Source of the DNA: Chloroflexi bacterium UBA6019
GTDB lineage: Bacteria; Chloroflexota; Dormibacteria; Dormibacterales; Dormibacteraceae
Length of the DNA stretch: 15,181 bases
Assembly (NCBI GenBank): GCA_002427995.1
Contig: DIZV01000141.1
Coordinates: 7,561-22,741 of the forward strand
Direction of reading: 5' to 3'
Shown: positions 1 through 6,953 of the stretch, piece by piece
Layout of the letters: each line of letters starts with the position of its first letter
Position numbering within the stretch: the first letter of the stretch is position 1
The notes under the pieces: generated by a model
What the model was told of the DNA's origin: nothing
The model's database searches: none
Seen by the model: only the letters and a program-made list of their open reading frames with translations
Program-made: the position numbers and the translations under genes

Positions 1-102
1 ATCCTGAACGGCCTCCAGGAGAGGGACGCCAGCATCGGCCTGGAAACGATGTGCGTCGGCGGCGGCCAGGGCATGGCGATGATCTTCGAGAGGCTCAACT
101 AG
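1..102 (+). CDS. Thiolase (acetyl-CoA acyltransferase), C-terminal end only
   Basis: Only the last 33 codons are in the window; the gene enters from the left edge in frame 1 and stops at TAG 100-102. The tail contains CVGGGQGMAMIFE, the hallmark C-terminal thiolase motif (CxGGGxG). Its cysteine (codon 52-54) is the second catalytic cysteine, the general acid/base in Claisen condensation or thiolysis of 3-ketoacyl-CoA. Thiolases are cytosolic enzymes of beta-oxidation, ketone or PHB metabolism; which one this is cannot be told from the tail. The S9 peptidase reading frame begins directly after the stop, so the two are probably co-transcribed. Confidence 0.9.
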   Translation: MLNGLQERDASIGLETMCVGGGQGMAMIFERLN

Positions 103-2017
103 CTGGCAGTCGCTCCCTACGGCTCCTGGAAGTCGAGAATCACCGGCGAACTGATCGTCGAGGGCACCGTGGGCCTGTCGGGCGTGCTGGCCGACGGAGA
201 CGACCTGTACTGGTGCGAGCTGAGGCCCTCCGAGGAGGGCCGGGTGGTGCTCGTCCGCCGCGCGCCCGACGGCGGGATCGCCGACCTGACCCCGCCCGGT
301 TTCAACGTCCGGACCCGCGTCCACGAGTATGGTGGGGGCGCTTTCGCCGTCGCCGGCGGCACCGTCTGGTTCAGTAACTTCGCCGACCAGCGGCTTTACC
401 GACAGGATCGCGGCGACGTGCCGAAACCAATCACCGAGCCGGTCGACCGGCGCTACGCGGATGCGGTCGTGGACCGCGGCCGCGAGCTCCTCTTCGCGGT
501 CCGGGAGGACCACACCGACACCAGCCGGGAGGCGGTCAACACGATTGTCGCCCTCGGCCCCGCGGGGGGTTCGGAGCGGGTGGTTGTGGAGGGGAACGAT
601 TTCTACTCCAACCCCCGGCTATCGCCTGACGGCCTGCGGCTCTGCTGGCTGGCCTGGAACCATCCCCATCTCCCCTGGGACGGGACCGAGCTCTGGGTGG
701 GCGAGGTTGCGGAGGACGGTTCGATCGGCCGCTCGAAGCGGGTCGCGGGCGGGGGTGAGGTGTCGATCTTCCAGCCCGAGTGGTCGCCCGAGGGCGTCCT
801 CCATTTCGTCTCCGACGCCGACGGCTGGTGGAACCTCTACCGGCTGGAGGAGGACGGCCCCCGCGAGCTGGTCCCGATGAATGCCGAGTTCGGGTTGCCG
901 CAGTGGGTCTTCCGCCAGACGACCTACGCCTTCGCGGGAGAGGGCCGGATCGCCTGCAGCTGGATCGGACCGTGGCGTCGGCGGGTTCGGTGTCATCGAG
1001 AACGGGCTGCTGAAGAGCATCGAGAACGGCTTCACGAGCTTCAACTCGGTCGCCGCGGGCGTTGCCGACGCGTTCTTCATCGCGGGCTCGGCGACCGCAC
1101 TGCCGGCGATCGTGCGGCAGCCTCTTGACGGCGGCGCGCCGGAGGTGCTCCGTTCCTCCGTCGACCTGCCGATCGACGCCGCCTGGTTCTCGGTCCCGGA
1201 GACCATCGAGTTCCCGACGGAGGGTGGCCGTACAGCTTTTGCGTTCTACTCCCCGCCGCTCAACCCCGAGTTCGAGGGTCCCGCGGCCGAGCTGCCGCCG
1301 CTCCTGGTCCATAGCCACGGCGGCCCGACCGCGGCGGCCACTTCGCTCCTGAACCTCCAGACGCAGTTCTGGACCAGTCGCGGCTGGGGGCTGGTGGACG
1401 TCAATTACGGCGGCTCGACCGGCTACGGGACCGAGTACCGGAGGCGGCTCAATGGCAATTGGGGCATCGTCGACGTCGACGACTGCGTCAACGCGGCCCG
1501 CCACCTCGTCGAGCTGGGCCTGGCCGACCCGCGCCGGGTCGCCATCGCCGGCGGCAGCGCCGGCGGTTACACGACACTCGCCGCGTTGACGACGCGCGAC
1601 TTCTTCCGCGCCGGCGCCAACCACTTCGGCATCAGCGACCTGGTCCCCTTCGCGCAGGAGACCCACAAGTTCGAATCCCGGTACCTCTTTTCCCTGATCG
1701 GCCCCTGGCCGGAGGCGGCCGAGCTCTACCGGGACCGCTCGCCGCTGACGCACGTCGAGGACCTCAACTGCCCGCTGATCGTGTTCCAGGGTCTGGAGGA
1801 CAAGATCGTGCCTCCCAACCAGTCGGAGCTGATCGTGGACGCTGTCCGGCGCAAGGGCCTCCCGGTCGCCTACCTCGCCTTCCCCGGCGAGCAGCACGGC
1901 TTCCGGCAGGCCCAGAACATCAAGCGCTCGCTCGAGGGCGAGCTCTACTTCTACTCCCAGGTTTTCGACTTTGCGCTCGCCGACGAGATCGAGCCGGTCC
2001 CGATCGAGAACTTCTGA
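103..2017 (+). pseudogene. S9 family prolyl oligopeptidase, frame broken by one extra base near 961-975
   Basis: Serine peptidase/acylaminoacyl-peptidase-like enzyme, expected to cleave oligopeptides in the cytosol (no signal peptide seen). Frame 1 from about 103 to 963 encodes the N-terminal beta-propeller, opening with APYGSWKS, usual near the N-terminus of this family. Frame 2 from about 965 to 2017 encodes the alpha/beta-hydrolase domain. Dropping one base near 964 gives a 637-residue protein, a normal length, with a complete triad: Ser485 in GGSAGG (codon 1556-1558), Asp566 in GLEDKIV (1799-1801) and His598 in GEQHGF (1895-1897). Left uncorrected, frame 1 stops at 1128. The start is unclear. 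GTG 169 is the first canonical start, but it would remove the conserved opening; CTG 103, directly after the thiolase stop and 9 nt behind GAGAGG (88-93), fits the homology better. The intact triad argues for a sequencing indel or a very recent lesion. Confidence 0.85.
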
Positions 2018-2044
2018 CCCGCGTCAGCGAGCGGTTAACTTGAT

Positions 2045-3094
2045 ATGTTGGGTATCACAATGAATCCGGCACGGTTGATGGAATCGCCACCCGGCCGGCT
2101 CTGGGCCAAGCTGGGCGAGGACGACGCCTTTAACTGGGCGGTGATCATCGCCTGGAACTTCCTCCAGTCGCTCTTCCCGATCGTGCTCGTGATGGCGGCG
2201 CTGCTCGGGCTCTTCCTCGGCTTTGTCGGCGTCGACTCCCGACAGGTTTACGGCACCGTCCTCTCGATCATCCCCGACCCCAACGCCCAGCACCAGGCCC
2301 TTGCCGCGCTCAACACCTTCCACCAGCGGAGCGGGATCTTCTTCCTGGTCGGGTTCGTCGGTCTCATCTGGAGCGGCTCGGGGTTGTTTCGGAGCATGGA
2401 GCAGGCCTTTGCCGTCCTCTACCACACGCGGCAACGGCCACTCGTGAAAGGCGTCCTGATGAGCGTCGGGATGGTCTTCCTGCTGACCGTGTTCGGAGGC
2501 CTGATGCTGGTCACGACGACGCTTCTCGGGCTGGTCAACCAGCTTCCCTACCTGCCCTCGGTCCTCGCCAACGCGACGGTGGCCTTCCTCGTGCAGGCGG
2601 CGATCGGAGTCCTCGCCGGCTTCCTGCTCTACCTCTGCATCTACTTCGTGGTGCCCAACCGCCACCAGAGCTGGGGGAAGGTCTGGGTCGGGGCGCTGTT
2701 CGCGGGGGTCCTCTTCGAAGCGATCTCCCTGCTCTTCCCGCTCTACCTCCGCCTGACCGGCGCCAGCGCCGCCTATGGCAAGACGTTCGGCCTGCTCTTC
2801 CTCCTGATGATCTACTTCTACTTCCTCGGCATCGTCACCATGGTCGGCGCCGAGGTGAACTCGCTCCTCTACCCGGTTCCGGTCGAGCAGCCGCAGGGCA
2901 AGGAGTCCCTGGTGACGCCGACGCAGGCGGCCAAGGCAGGGGCGACACCGGTGCCGGTCTCGGCACCGGCCGCTGAGCGGCCCACGCCGCGCCGGATCCC
3001 GCGAAGCGGGAGACGCTCCCGGCTCAAGGGGATGATCGCCCTGGCCGTGCTCTGGCTGACCGGCCCGCTCCGCCGCCGGCCGCGGGTCTCCTGA
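2045..3094 (+). CDS. YihY/virulence factor BrkB family membrane protein
   Basis: Integral inner-membrane protein of the YihY/BrkB family (formerly misnamed RNase BN); the biochemical role of the family is not settled. The 349-residue product opens with FNWAVIIAWNFLQSLFPIVLVM and has about six hydrophobic segments between residues 30 and 270. Family-like stretches include GLIWSGSGLFRSMEQAF and YGKTFGLLFLLMIYFYFLGIVTMVGAEVN. After residue ~275 comes an unusual Pro/Ala/Arg-rich tail ending in a short hydrophobic segment (about 329-341) and a basic end. ATG 2045 gives the longest frame, but ATG 2060 (6th codon) is an alternative. Neither has a good Shine-Dalgarno sequence, and TATGTT (2044-2049) could be a -10 element for a leaderless message starting at 2060. 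The SDR gene follows after 25 nt. Confidence 0.85.
   Translation: MLGITMNPARLMESPPGRLWAKLGEDDAFNWAVIIAWNFLQSLFPIVLVMAALLGLFLGFVGVDSRQVYGTVLSIIPDPNAQHQALAALNTFHQRSGIFFLVGFVGLIWSGSGLFRSMEQAFAVLYHTRQRPLVKGVLMSVGMVFLLTVFGGLMLVTTTLLGLVNQLPYLPSVLANATVAFLVQAAIGVLAGFLLYLCIYFVVPNRHQSWGKVWVGALFAGVLFEAISLLFPLYLRLTGASAAYGKTFGLLFLLMIYFYFLGIVTMVGAEVNSLLYPVPVEQPQGKESLVTPTQAAKAGATPVPVSAPAAERPTPRRIPRSGRRSRLKGMIALAVLWLTGPLRRRPRVS
2948..3011. repeat. Three consecutive perfect inverted repeats inside the BrkB gene tail
   Basis: Three short perfect hairpins sit within 64 nt: CCGGTGCC (2948-2955) with GGCACCGG (2962-2969); GGCCGC (2968-2973) with GCGGCC (2977-2982) around TGA; TCCCGC (2997-3002) with GCGGGA (3006-3011) around GAA. 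The first two overlap by two bases, so they compete. They fall in the poorly conserved Pro/Ala-rich tail, where protein constraint is low. They could slow transcription or stabilise the mRNA end, or could be chance in GC-rich DNA. There is no T-run, so this is not a standard terminator. Confidence 0.4.
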
Positions 3095-3098
3095 CTCA

Positions 3099-3118
3099 CG
3101 CCGGATAATTGTCCGGCG
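3099..3118. promoter_or_regulatory. Inverted repeat with AT-rich centre just before the SDR start
   Basis: CGCCGGA (3099-3105) and TCCGGCG (3112-3118) form a perfect 7-bp inverted repeat around TAATTG and end one base before the SDR ATG. The centre contains GATAAT (3104-3109), a 5/6 match to a bacterial -10 box, so the palindrome could overlap a promoter for a leaderless or near-leaderless message, or act as an operator. As RNA in a longer transcript it would form a hairpin directly against the start codon. No convincing -35 is visible and the role is inferred. Confidence 0.35.
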
Positions 3119-3119
3119 A

Positions 3120-3908
3120 ATGGAGCTCGGACTCAGCGGCAAGGCGGTGATCGTCACCGGCGGCGCCAACAACATCGGCCGCGGCATCGCCCTCGGCTTC
3201 GCGGCGGAAGGAGCCCGGGTGCTGATCGCGGACATCGACGAGGAGCGTGGGCAACGGGTCGTCGCCGAGGCTGGGGGCGAGACCGCGGCCCACCGCACCG
3301 ACGTCTCCAGCTGGGAGTCGACTCAGGCCATGGCCGCCCGCGCCGTCGAGCTCTTCGGCCGCGTCGACGTCCTCGTCAACTGCGCCGGTGGAACGATTGA
3401 CCGGCTCTTCCTGGAGAAGGCCCGCGAGGAATGGGAGCGCGAGGTCGCGATCAACTTGTGGGGCTTCATCAATTGCACGCGCGCGGTGCTCGAGGGCATG
3501 GTCGAGCAGCGCTCGGGCGCGGTGGTCTCGATCAGCTCCGAGGCCGGCCGGATGGGTGAATGGCGCGAGGCGGTCTACTCCGGGACCAAGGCCGGGATCA
3601 TCGCGATGTCCAAGTCCCTGGCGCGGGAGGTCGGGTCCAAGGGTGTCCGCTTCAATGTCGTCTGCCCCGGCTTCATCCCCGGCCAGCGGGACGCCGGCGG
3701 GGATTTCGGTGAAGGTTCGATGTGGTCCGGCAAGCAGGGTGACCAGTTTCCCGACGAGATGCTCGAGAAGATCGCCAAGTCCTATCCGCTGCGTCGCCTC
3801 GGGCGGCCGGAGGACATCGCGCCGGCCGTTCTCTTCCTGGCCTCGGACGCGGCGTCCTACATCACCGGCCAGACGCTATCGGTGTCAGGCGGCTACACGA
3901 TGATGTAG
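3120..3908 (+). CDS. SDR family NAD(P)-dependent oxidoreductase
   Basis: Classical short-chain dehydrogenase of 262 residues, cytosolic, reducing or oxidising a keto/hydroxy substrate. Motifs in order: TGGANNIGRG (residues 13-22), the dinucleotide-binding TGxxxGxG; Asp38 at the end of beta-2 (LIADID), which usually favours NAD(H) over NADP(H); NCAGG (87-91); Asn112; Ser140; Tyr153 and Lys157 in YSGTK, completing the catalytic tetrad; GRPEDIAPAVLFLASDAASYITGQ near the C-terminus. The active site is complete and the length typical. Substrate is unknown; 3-hydroxyacyl-CoA/ACP or cyclic alcohol dehydrogenases are compatible, and nearby CoA-thioester genes make an acyl-CoA substrate attractive but unproven. 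ATG 3120 fits the family N-terminus. No Shine-Dalgarno sequence is visible upstream; a palindrome lies there instead. Confidence 0.92.
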   Translation: MELGLSGKAVIVTGGANNIGRGIALGFAAEGARVLIADIDEERGQRVVAEAGGETAAHRTDVSSWESTQAMAARAVELFGRVDVLVNCAGGTIDRLFLEKAREEWEREVAINLWGFINCTRAVLEGMVEQRSGAVVSISSEAGRMGEWREAVYSGTKAGIIAMSKSLAREVGSKGVRFNVVCPGFIPGQRDAGGDFGEGSMWSGKQGDQFPDEMLEKIAKSYPLRRLGRPEDIAPAVLFLASDAASYITGQTLSVSGGYTMM

Positions 3909-3942
3909 CCGGTCAACTCGGCACGGATCGGGAAGGTGCCTC

Positions 3943-3970
3943 TTGTATTCGCCAAAACGACCGGTATGCT
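3943..3970 (+). promoter_or_regulatory. Candidate promoter for the Flp pilin gene
   Basis: TTGTAT (3943-3948) and TATGCT (3965-3970) are separated by 16 nt and resemble -35 and -10 hexamers (3/6 and 4/6 matches). They lie in the most AT-rich stretch between the SDR and pilin genes. A start site near 3977 would leave a leader of about 28 nt containing AGGA before the ATG at 4005. The match is weak and made by eye only. Confidence 0.3.
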
Positions 3971-4004
3971 TCGTGCCGTCGTTGTAGTCGGTTAGGAAAT
4001 GTCG

Positions 4005-4193
4005 ATGAGCCAATCCCCCCACTTCGTCCCCGCAAGGCGACGGCAAAGCCGCGAGTGCGGCCAGAGCATGGTCGAGTACGCGTTGATCCTCGTTCTGATA
4101 TCGATCGTCGTGATCGTGATCCTCATCACCCAGGGCGCAACGATGGTCAACATGTACTCCAACATCGCCTGCGCGCTCAAGATCGGCTGCTAG
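4005..4193 (+). CDS. Flp family type IVb pilin
   Basis: A 62-residue prepilin. A basic, hydrophilic leader of 19 residues ends in Gly19, followed by QSMVEYALILVLISIVVIVI. The predicted prepilin peptidase site is Gly19/Gln20, leaving the Flp-typical Glu5-Tyr6 in the mature protein, then a hydrophobic helix serving as membrane anchor and filament core. The mature pilin is about 43 residues and ends with Cys56 and Cys62, which could form a small disulfide loop. Flp pilins are assembled by Tad secretion machines into adhesive or DNA-uptake pili. The start at 4005 is preferred because AGGA (3994-3997) lies 7 nt upstream; ATG 3999 would add two residues but sits too close to it. No tad/cpa genes or prepilin peptidase are in the window, so its assembly machine must be elsewhere. 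Confidence 0.85.
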   Translation: MSQSPHFVPARRRQSRECGQSMVEYALILVLISIVVIVILITQGATMVNMYSNIACALKIGC

Positions 4194-4318
4194 TCACCGG
4201 TTCCGGAGCCCGCAGCTAGGCGATTCGTGCCCAGCTGGCCACCGGAGAAGGCGATCCGCCGGCTGAGTGTCATTCTGCTTTTGCGTCTGGCAGGTTGGCT
4301 CAATCCGCCGGCCGATCC

Positions 4319-4373
4319 GCGAGTCACGCGTTGCCGCGTGCTTAACCGCGGTGCTTGGCAGAACCGCACTCGC
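4319..4373 (-). other. Potential three-way-junction RNA fold in the convergent gap
   Basis: Three abutting perfect stems close on each other: GCGAGT (4319-4324) with ACTCGC (4368-4373) encloses CACGCG-TTGC-CGCGTG (4325-4340), then GCGGT (4348-4352) with ACCGC (4363-4367). Unpaired bases are limited to the two loops and one 7-nt joint. Read on the minus strand, the middle hairpin has a GCAA loop, a stable GNRA tetraloop, so RNA would more likely be made in that direction, as the 3' region of the acyl-CoA ligase message. I do not recognise it as a known riboswitch, tRNA, SRP RNA or 6S RNA. A 10-bp direct repeat, ATCCGCCGGC, lies beside it at 4254-4263 and 4303-4312. The whole 253-nt gap (4194-4446) holds no convincing gene. 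Confidence 0.35.
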
Positions 4374-4396
4374 AGACCGATCCTGACCAGGCCACG

Positions 4397-4418
4397 GAAA
4401 GCCCCCAACGGGTGGGAG
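4397..4418 (-). terminator. Probable weak intrinsic terminator of the acyl-CoA ligase gene
   Basis: On the minus strand, 29 nt past the ligase stop, CTCCCA and TGGGGG pair (one G-T wobble) around CCCGT (4402-4418) and are followed by CTTTCC. Position and shape suit a rho-independent terminator, but the T-run is short. The plus strand here is G-rich (about 4411-4440), which could also slow polymerase arriving from the pilin side. Confidence 0.4.
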
Positions 4419-4446
4419 GTTCTCTGGTTGGTGGGTGGCGGCGCGC

Positions 4447-6157
4447 TCAGGCCTGCGCCGGTGCGTCCTGCCGGTGGGCGGTCTCGGCGTACATCTCGTC
4501 GATCAGGTCCGCGTACCTGTGCCGGATGGCCGACCGCTTGATCTTGAGCGACGGCGTCCGCAGGTCCTCGGCCTCCTCGAAGTCCCGCGGCAGGAGCCGG
4601 AAGTGCTTCACCGTCTCCCAGTGCGCGAGTCCCGCGTTGACCTGTTCGACACAGCCGCGGACGGCCCCCAGCACGCGCTCGTCTGAGATCAGGTCCGCCG
4701 GGTCGCCTTCCAGCCCCAGCTCGGAGCGCAGCCGGTCCCACTTCGGCACCAGGAGCGCCGTCACGTAGGGGTGCTGGTCCCCGATCAGGACGGCGGTCTC
4801 GATGCAGCGGGTCCCCTGCAGGGCCGCCTCGATTGGCTGCGGGGCGACGAACTTGCCGCCCGAGGTCTTGAGCAGGTCCTTCTTGCGGTCGGTGATCCGG
4901 ACGAAGCCCTCGCCGTCGATGGCGGCGATGTCGCCGGTTCGCAGCCAGCCGTCCTCCAACGATTCGGCCGTCGCGCCTGGATCGCGGCTGTACTCGCGGA
5001 GGACGCCCGGGCCCCGGACGAGCAGCTCGCCGTCCGTGTCCAGCTTCAGCTCCACGCCCGGGAGTGCCCGGCCGACGGTGCCCAGCCGGTGGGCGGTGGG
5101 CGTGTTGGCGGTCGCGCCGGAGGTCGTCTCCGTCATGCCCCAGCCGTTGAAGATGGGGATGCCGAGCGCCCAGAAGAAGGACTCGACCTCGGGCGAGAGG
5201 GGGGAGCCGCCGCTCACGAACATCCGCAGCCGGGTGCCACCCACACGACGCCGGACGGGGGCCAGGAGGAGCGCGCCGAGGGGACCGAGCCGGCCCGCGA
5301 CGGCCAGCTCGAACAGGGCCCGCTTCCAGGCCGGCTGCCGGCTCACTTCGGCGCGGATCCGGTCGACGATCTTCTCGAACATCCGCGGTACGCCCAGCAT
5401 CAGGGTCGGGTTCACCGCCGCGATGTCCTCGGCCAGCCTGTCGAGGCCGCGCGAGACCCAGATCTCGGCGCCCGCCACGATCGCCATGAAGATCCCGGAC
5501 TGGCGCTCGAAGACGTGGGAGAAGGGCAGGAAGGAGAGCAGGCTGTCGTCCGGTCCGACGGTGAAGTCCCGGAGCGTGGCCCGGGCCATCTCGACGAAGT
5601 TGGAGTGCGGGAGGACGACGCCCTTGGGGTCGCCCGTGGTGCCCGAGGTGTAGATGATCGACGCGACATCGGTTGGTCGGAGGGCGGCCAGCCGGCGCTC
5701 CAGCTCCGCGCGGTCGGCGGCGAGGCGGCTCGGACTCCATCCAGCGGGTCAGGTCGTCCTCCACCAGCACCACCTCCAGGCCGCGCGGGAGTTGCCTTGC
5801 GAGCTCCGTCGAGCCCGCGATGGCAAGCTTCGCCTCGCAGTTGGCAGCGATCTTCGCCATCGTCTCCGCCGTGCAGGTGGCGTAGATGGGCACGGTGACG
5901 GCGCCGGCGGCCTGGATGCCGAGGTCGGCCAGGATCCACTCGACCCGGTTCTCGGCGAGAAGGATCACCGCCTCGCCGCTCTTCACGCCCGCCGCGGCGA
6001 GTGCGGCACCGATCCGCAGGACGCGCCGGCGGCAATCCTCCCAGCTCAGCTCCTCCCAGTTGGAGCCGGTCCAGTGGTGGAGGAAGGGGGCCCCGCTCCG
6101 CCCCGCCGCCTGGTCGAGAAAGACCCCGACCACCGTCCCCGCCGCGGTCACGCTCAT
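4447..6157 (-). pseudogene. Long-chain acyl-CoA ligase (AMP-binding), frame broken by one extra base near 5726-5733
   Basis: ANL-superfamily ligase activating a fatty acid via an acyl-adenylate to acyl-CoA. The N-terminal frame runs from ATG 6157 to about 5733; the rest continues in another frame to the stop at 4447. Removing one base restores SEPLAADRAELERRL across the join and gives 569 residues, a usual length. Motifs by corrected numbering: P-loop YTSGTTGDPKG (169-179), GMTETT (Thr342-Glu343), TGD with Asp409, DRKKD with Arg424, and TPSLKIKR with the adenylation Lys538. All key residues are present, so an indel error is likely unless the gene is newly inactivated. Overall it resembles FadD15/bubblegum-type long-chain ligases. 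Its ATG overlaps the stop of the CinA-like gene (ATGA), implying translational coupling. Confidence 0.85.
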
Positions 6158-6936
6158 GGCTGTACCGCCGAGTACCCGAGGGACTCCGCGAACTTGCGCA
6201 GGACGGATGCCGCCTCCTCGACCCGGCGTGGGTCGGAACCCGAGCAGCGGAGGACCAGCTCCTTGGAGTCGAAGTTCGGGTAGGAGCCGACGGCCACATC
6301 GGGGTGGGTTTCCTCGAGCTCCTTCAGGACCGGGTAGAAACGGCCCTCGACCGCGAACCGGAGGCGCAGCTCCTGGACGGCGGGCGCCGCGCCGCCGGCG
6401 AGGTAGGTCGGCTCGATCTCCTCCGCGAAGATCGCCTTCATCTCCGCCGGGACCCCCGGCAGCACGAAGAGACGGGTGCCCTCGACCTCGTAAACAAGGC
6501 CCGGTGCGGTGCCGACCCGGTTGCGGAGCACCGCCAGCGGCCCGGCGGGGATCCGAGCCATCCTGAGGTGGCCCTCATTCAGCTCGGCGCTGTCGACCAG
6601 CGCGGCGTCCACCATCCGCGTCAGCCGGCGTTCGATTCGCTCTCGCACCGCTTTCTCGATCACGAGCTGCCGGCCCAGCGCGACTCCCAACGCCGCGAAG
6701 GTTCGGTCGTCGGGAGTGGGACCGAGGCCGCCGGTGCAGAAGACATCGCTCAACTCCGGGTCGCCGAGGTCGCGGCGGACCTGGTCGACGATCTCCTGCT
6801 CGCGGTCGCGCACCTGGGTCACCCGTTTGAGCTGGTGGCCGAGTGCGCGGAGCCTCTGGGCGATCCAGTTCGAGTTGGTGTCGAGGGTGTAGCCGCTCAG
6901 GAGCTCGTCGCCGATTGCGATCACCGATGCCGTCAC
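6154..6936 (-). CDS. CinA-like molybdopterin-binding domain protein (COG1058 type)
   Basis: A 260-residue protein of the competence/damage-inducible protein A N-terminal family (MoCF/MoaB-like fold). Visible motifs: GDELLSGYTLDTNSNW (residues 9-24), TGGLGPTPDD (68-77) and LPGVPAEM (159-166), all conserved in the domain that, in full CinA, carries ADP-ribose pyrophosphatase-type activity. The C-terminal PncC-like NMN amidase domain is absent; length fits stand-alone COG1058 proteins, so this is not an obvious truncation. The start is GTG 6936. No Shine-Dalgarno sequence is visible, but TAACCT followed by 9 nt precedes the GTG and could be the -10 of a leaderless message. Downstream it overlaps the acyl-CoA ligase by 4 bp. 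It is divergent from the ABC ATPase gene across 64 bp. A link to lipid activation is not obvious. Confidence 0.88.
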   Translation of the reverse strand: MTASVIAIGDELLSGYTLDTNSNWIAQRLRALGHQLKRVTQVRDREQEIVDQVRRDLGDPELSDVFCTGGLGPTPDDRTFAALGVALGRQLVIEKAVRERIERRLTRMVDAALVDSAELNEGHLRMARIPAGPLAVLRNRVGTAPGLVYEVEGTRLFVLPGVPAEMKAIFAEEIEPTYLAGGAAPAVQELRLRFAVEGRFYPVLKELEETHPDVAVGSYPNFDSKELVLRCSGSDPRRVEEAASVLRKFAESLGYSAVQP

Positions 6937-6953
6937 GTGGCTAGAAGGTTAGG

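Noticed and set aside
1669..1680. GTTCGAATCCCG, resembling a tRNA T-loop
   Set aside because: It lies in the S9 catalytic domain frame (HKFESRYL), and no acceptor, D or anticodon stems are found around it.
536..1897. A 453-codon antisense open frame opposite the S9 peptidase
   Set aside because: Its Arg/Asp/Gly-rich, low-complexity translation is the mirror of GC-biased codon use on the other strand. The sense strand has clear S9 motifs in both frames.
2024..3298. A 424-codon antisense open frame opposite the BrkB and SDR genes
   Set aside because: The translation is mostly repeated Glu/Asp/Arg/His of antisense GC-rich type and crosses two well-supported sense genes.
4411..4440. G-rich run that could form a two-tier G-quadruplex
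   Set aside because: Most runs are only two or three G in GC-rich DNA with irregular loops. It is too weak to call separately and was only mentioned beside the terminator.
4190..4446. The open frame of the broken ligase's N-terminal part continues past the true ligase stop toward 4190
   Set aside because: After the frame break near 5727 its translation is Arg/Pro/Gly-rich and lacks ligase motifs, which lie in the other frame ending at 4447. The part beyond 4447 is noncoding.
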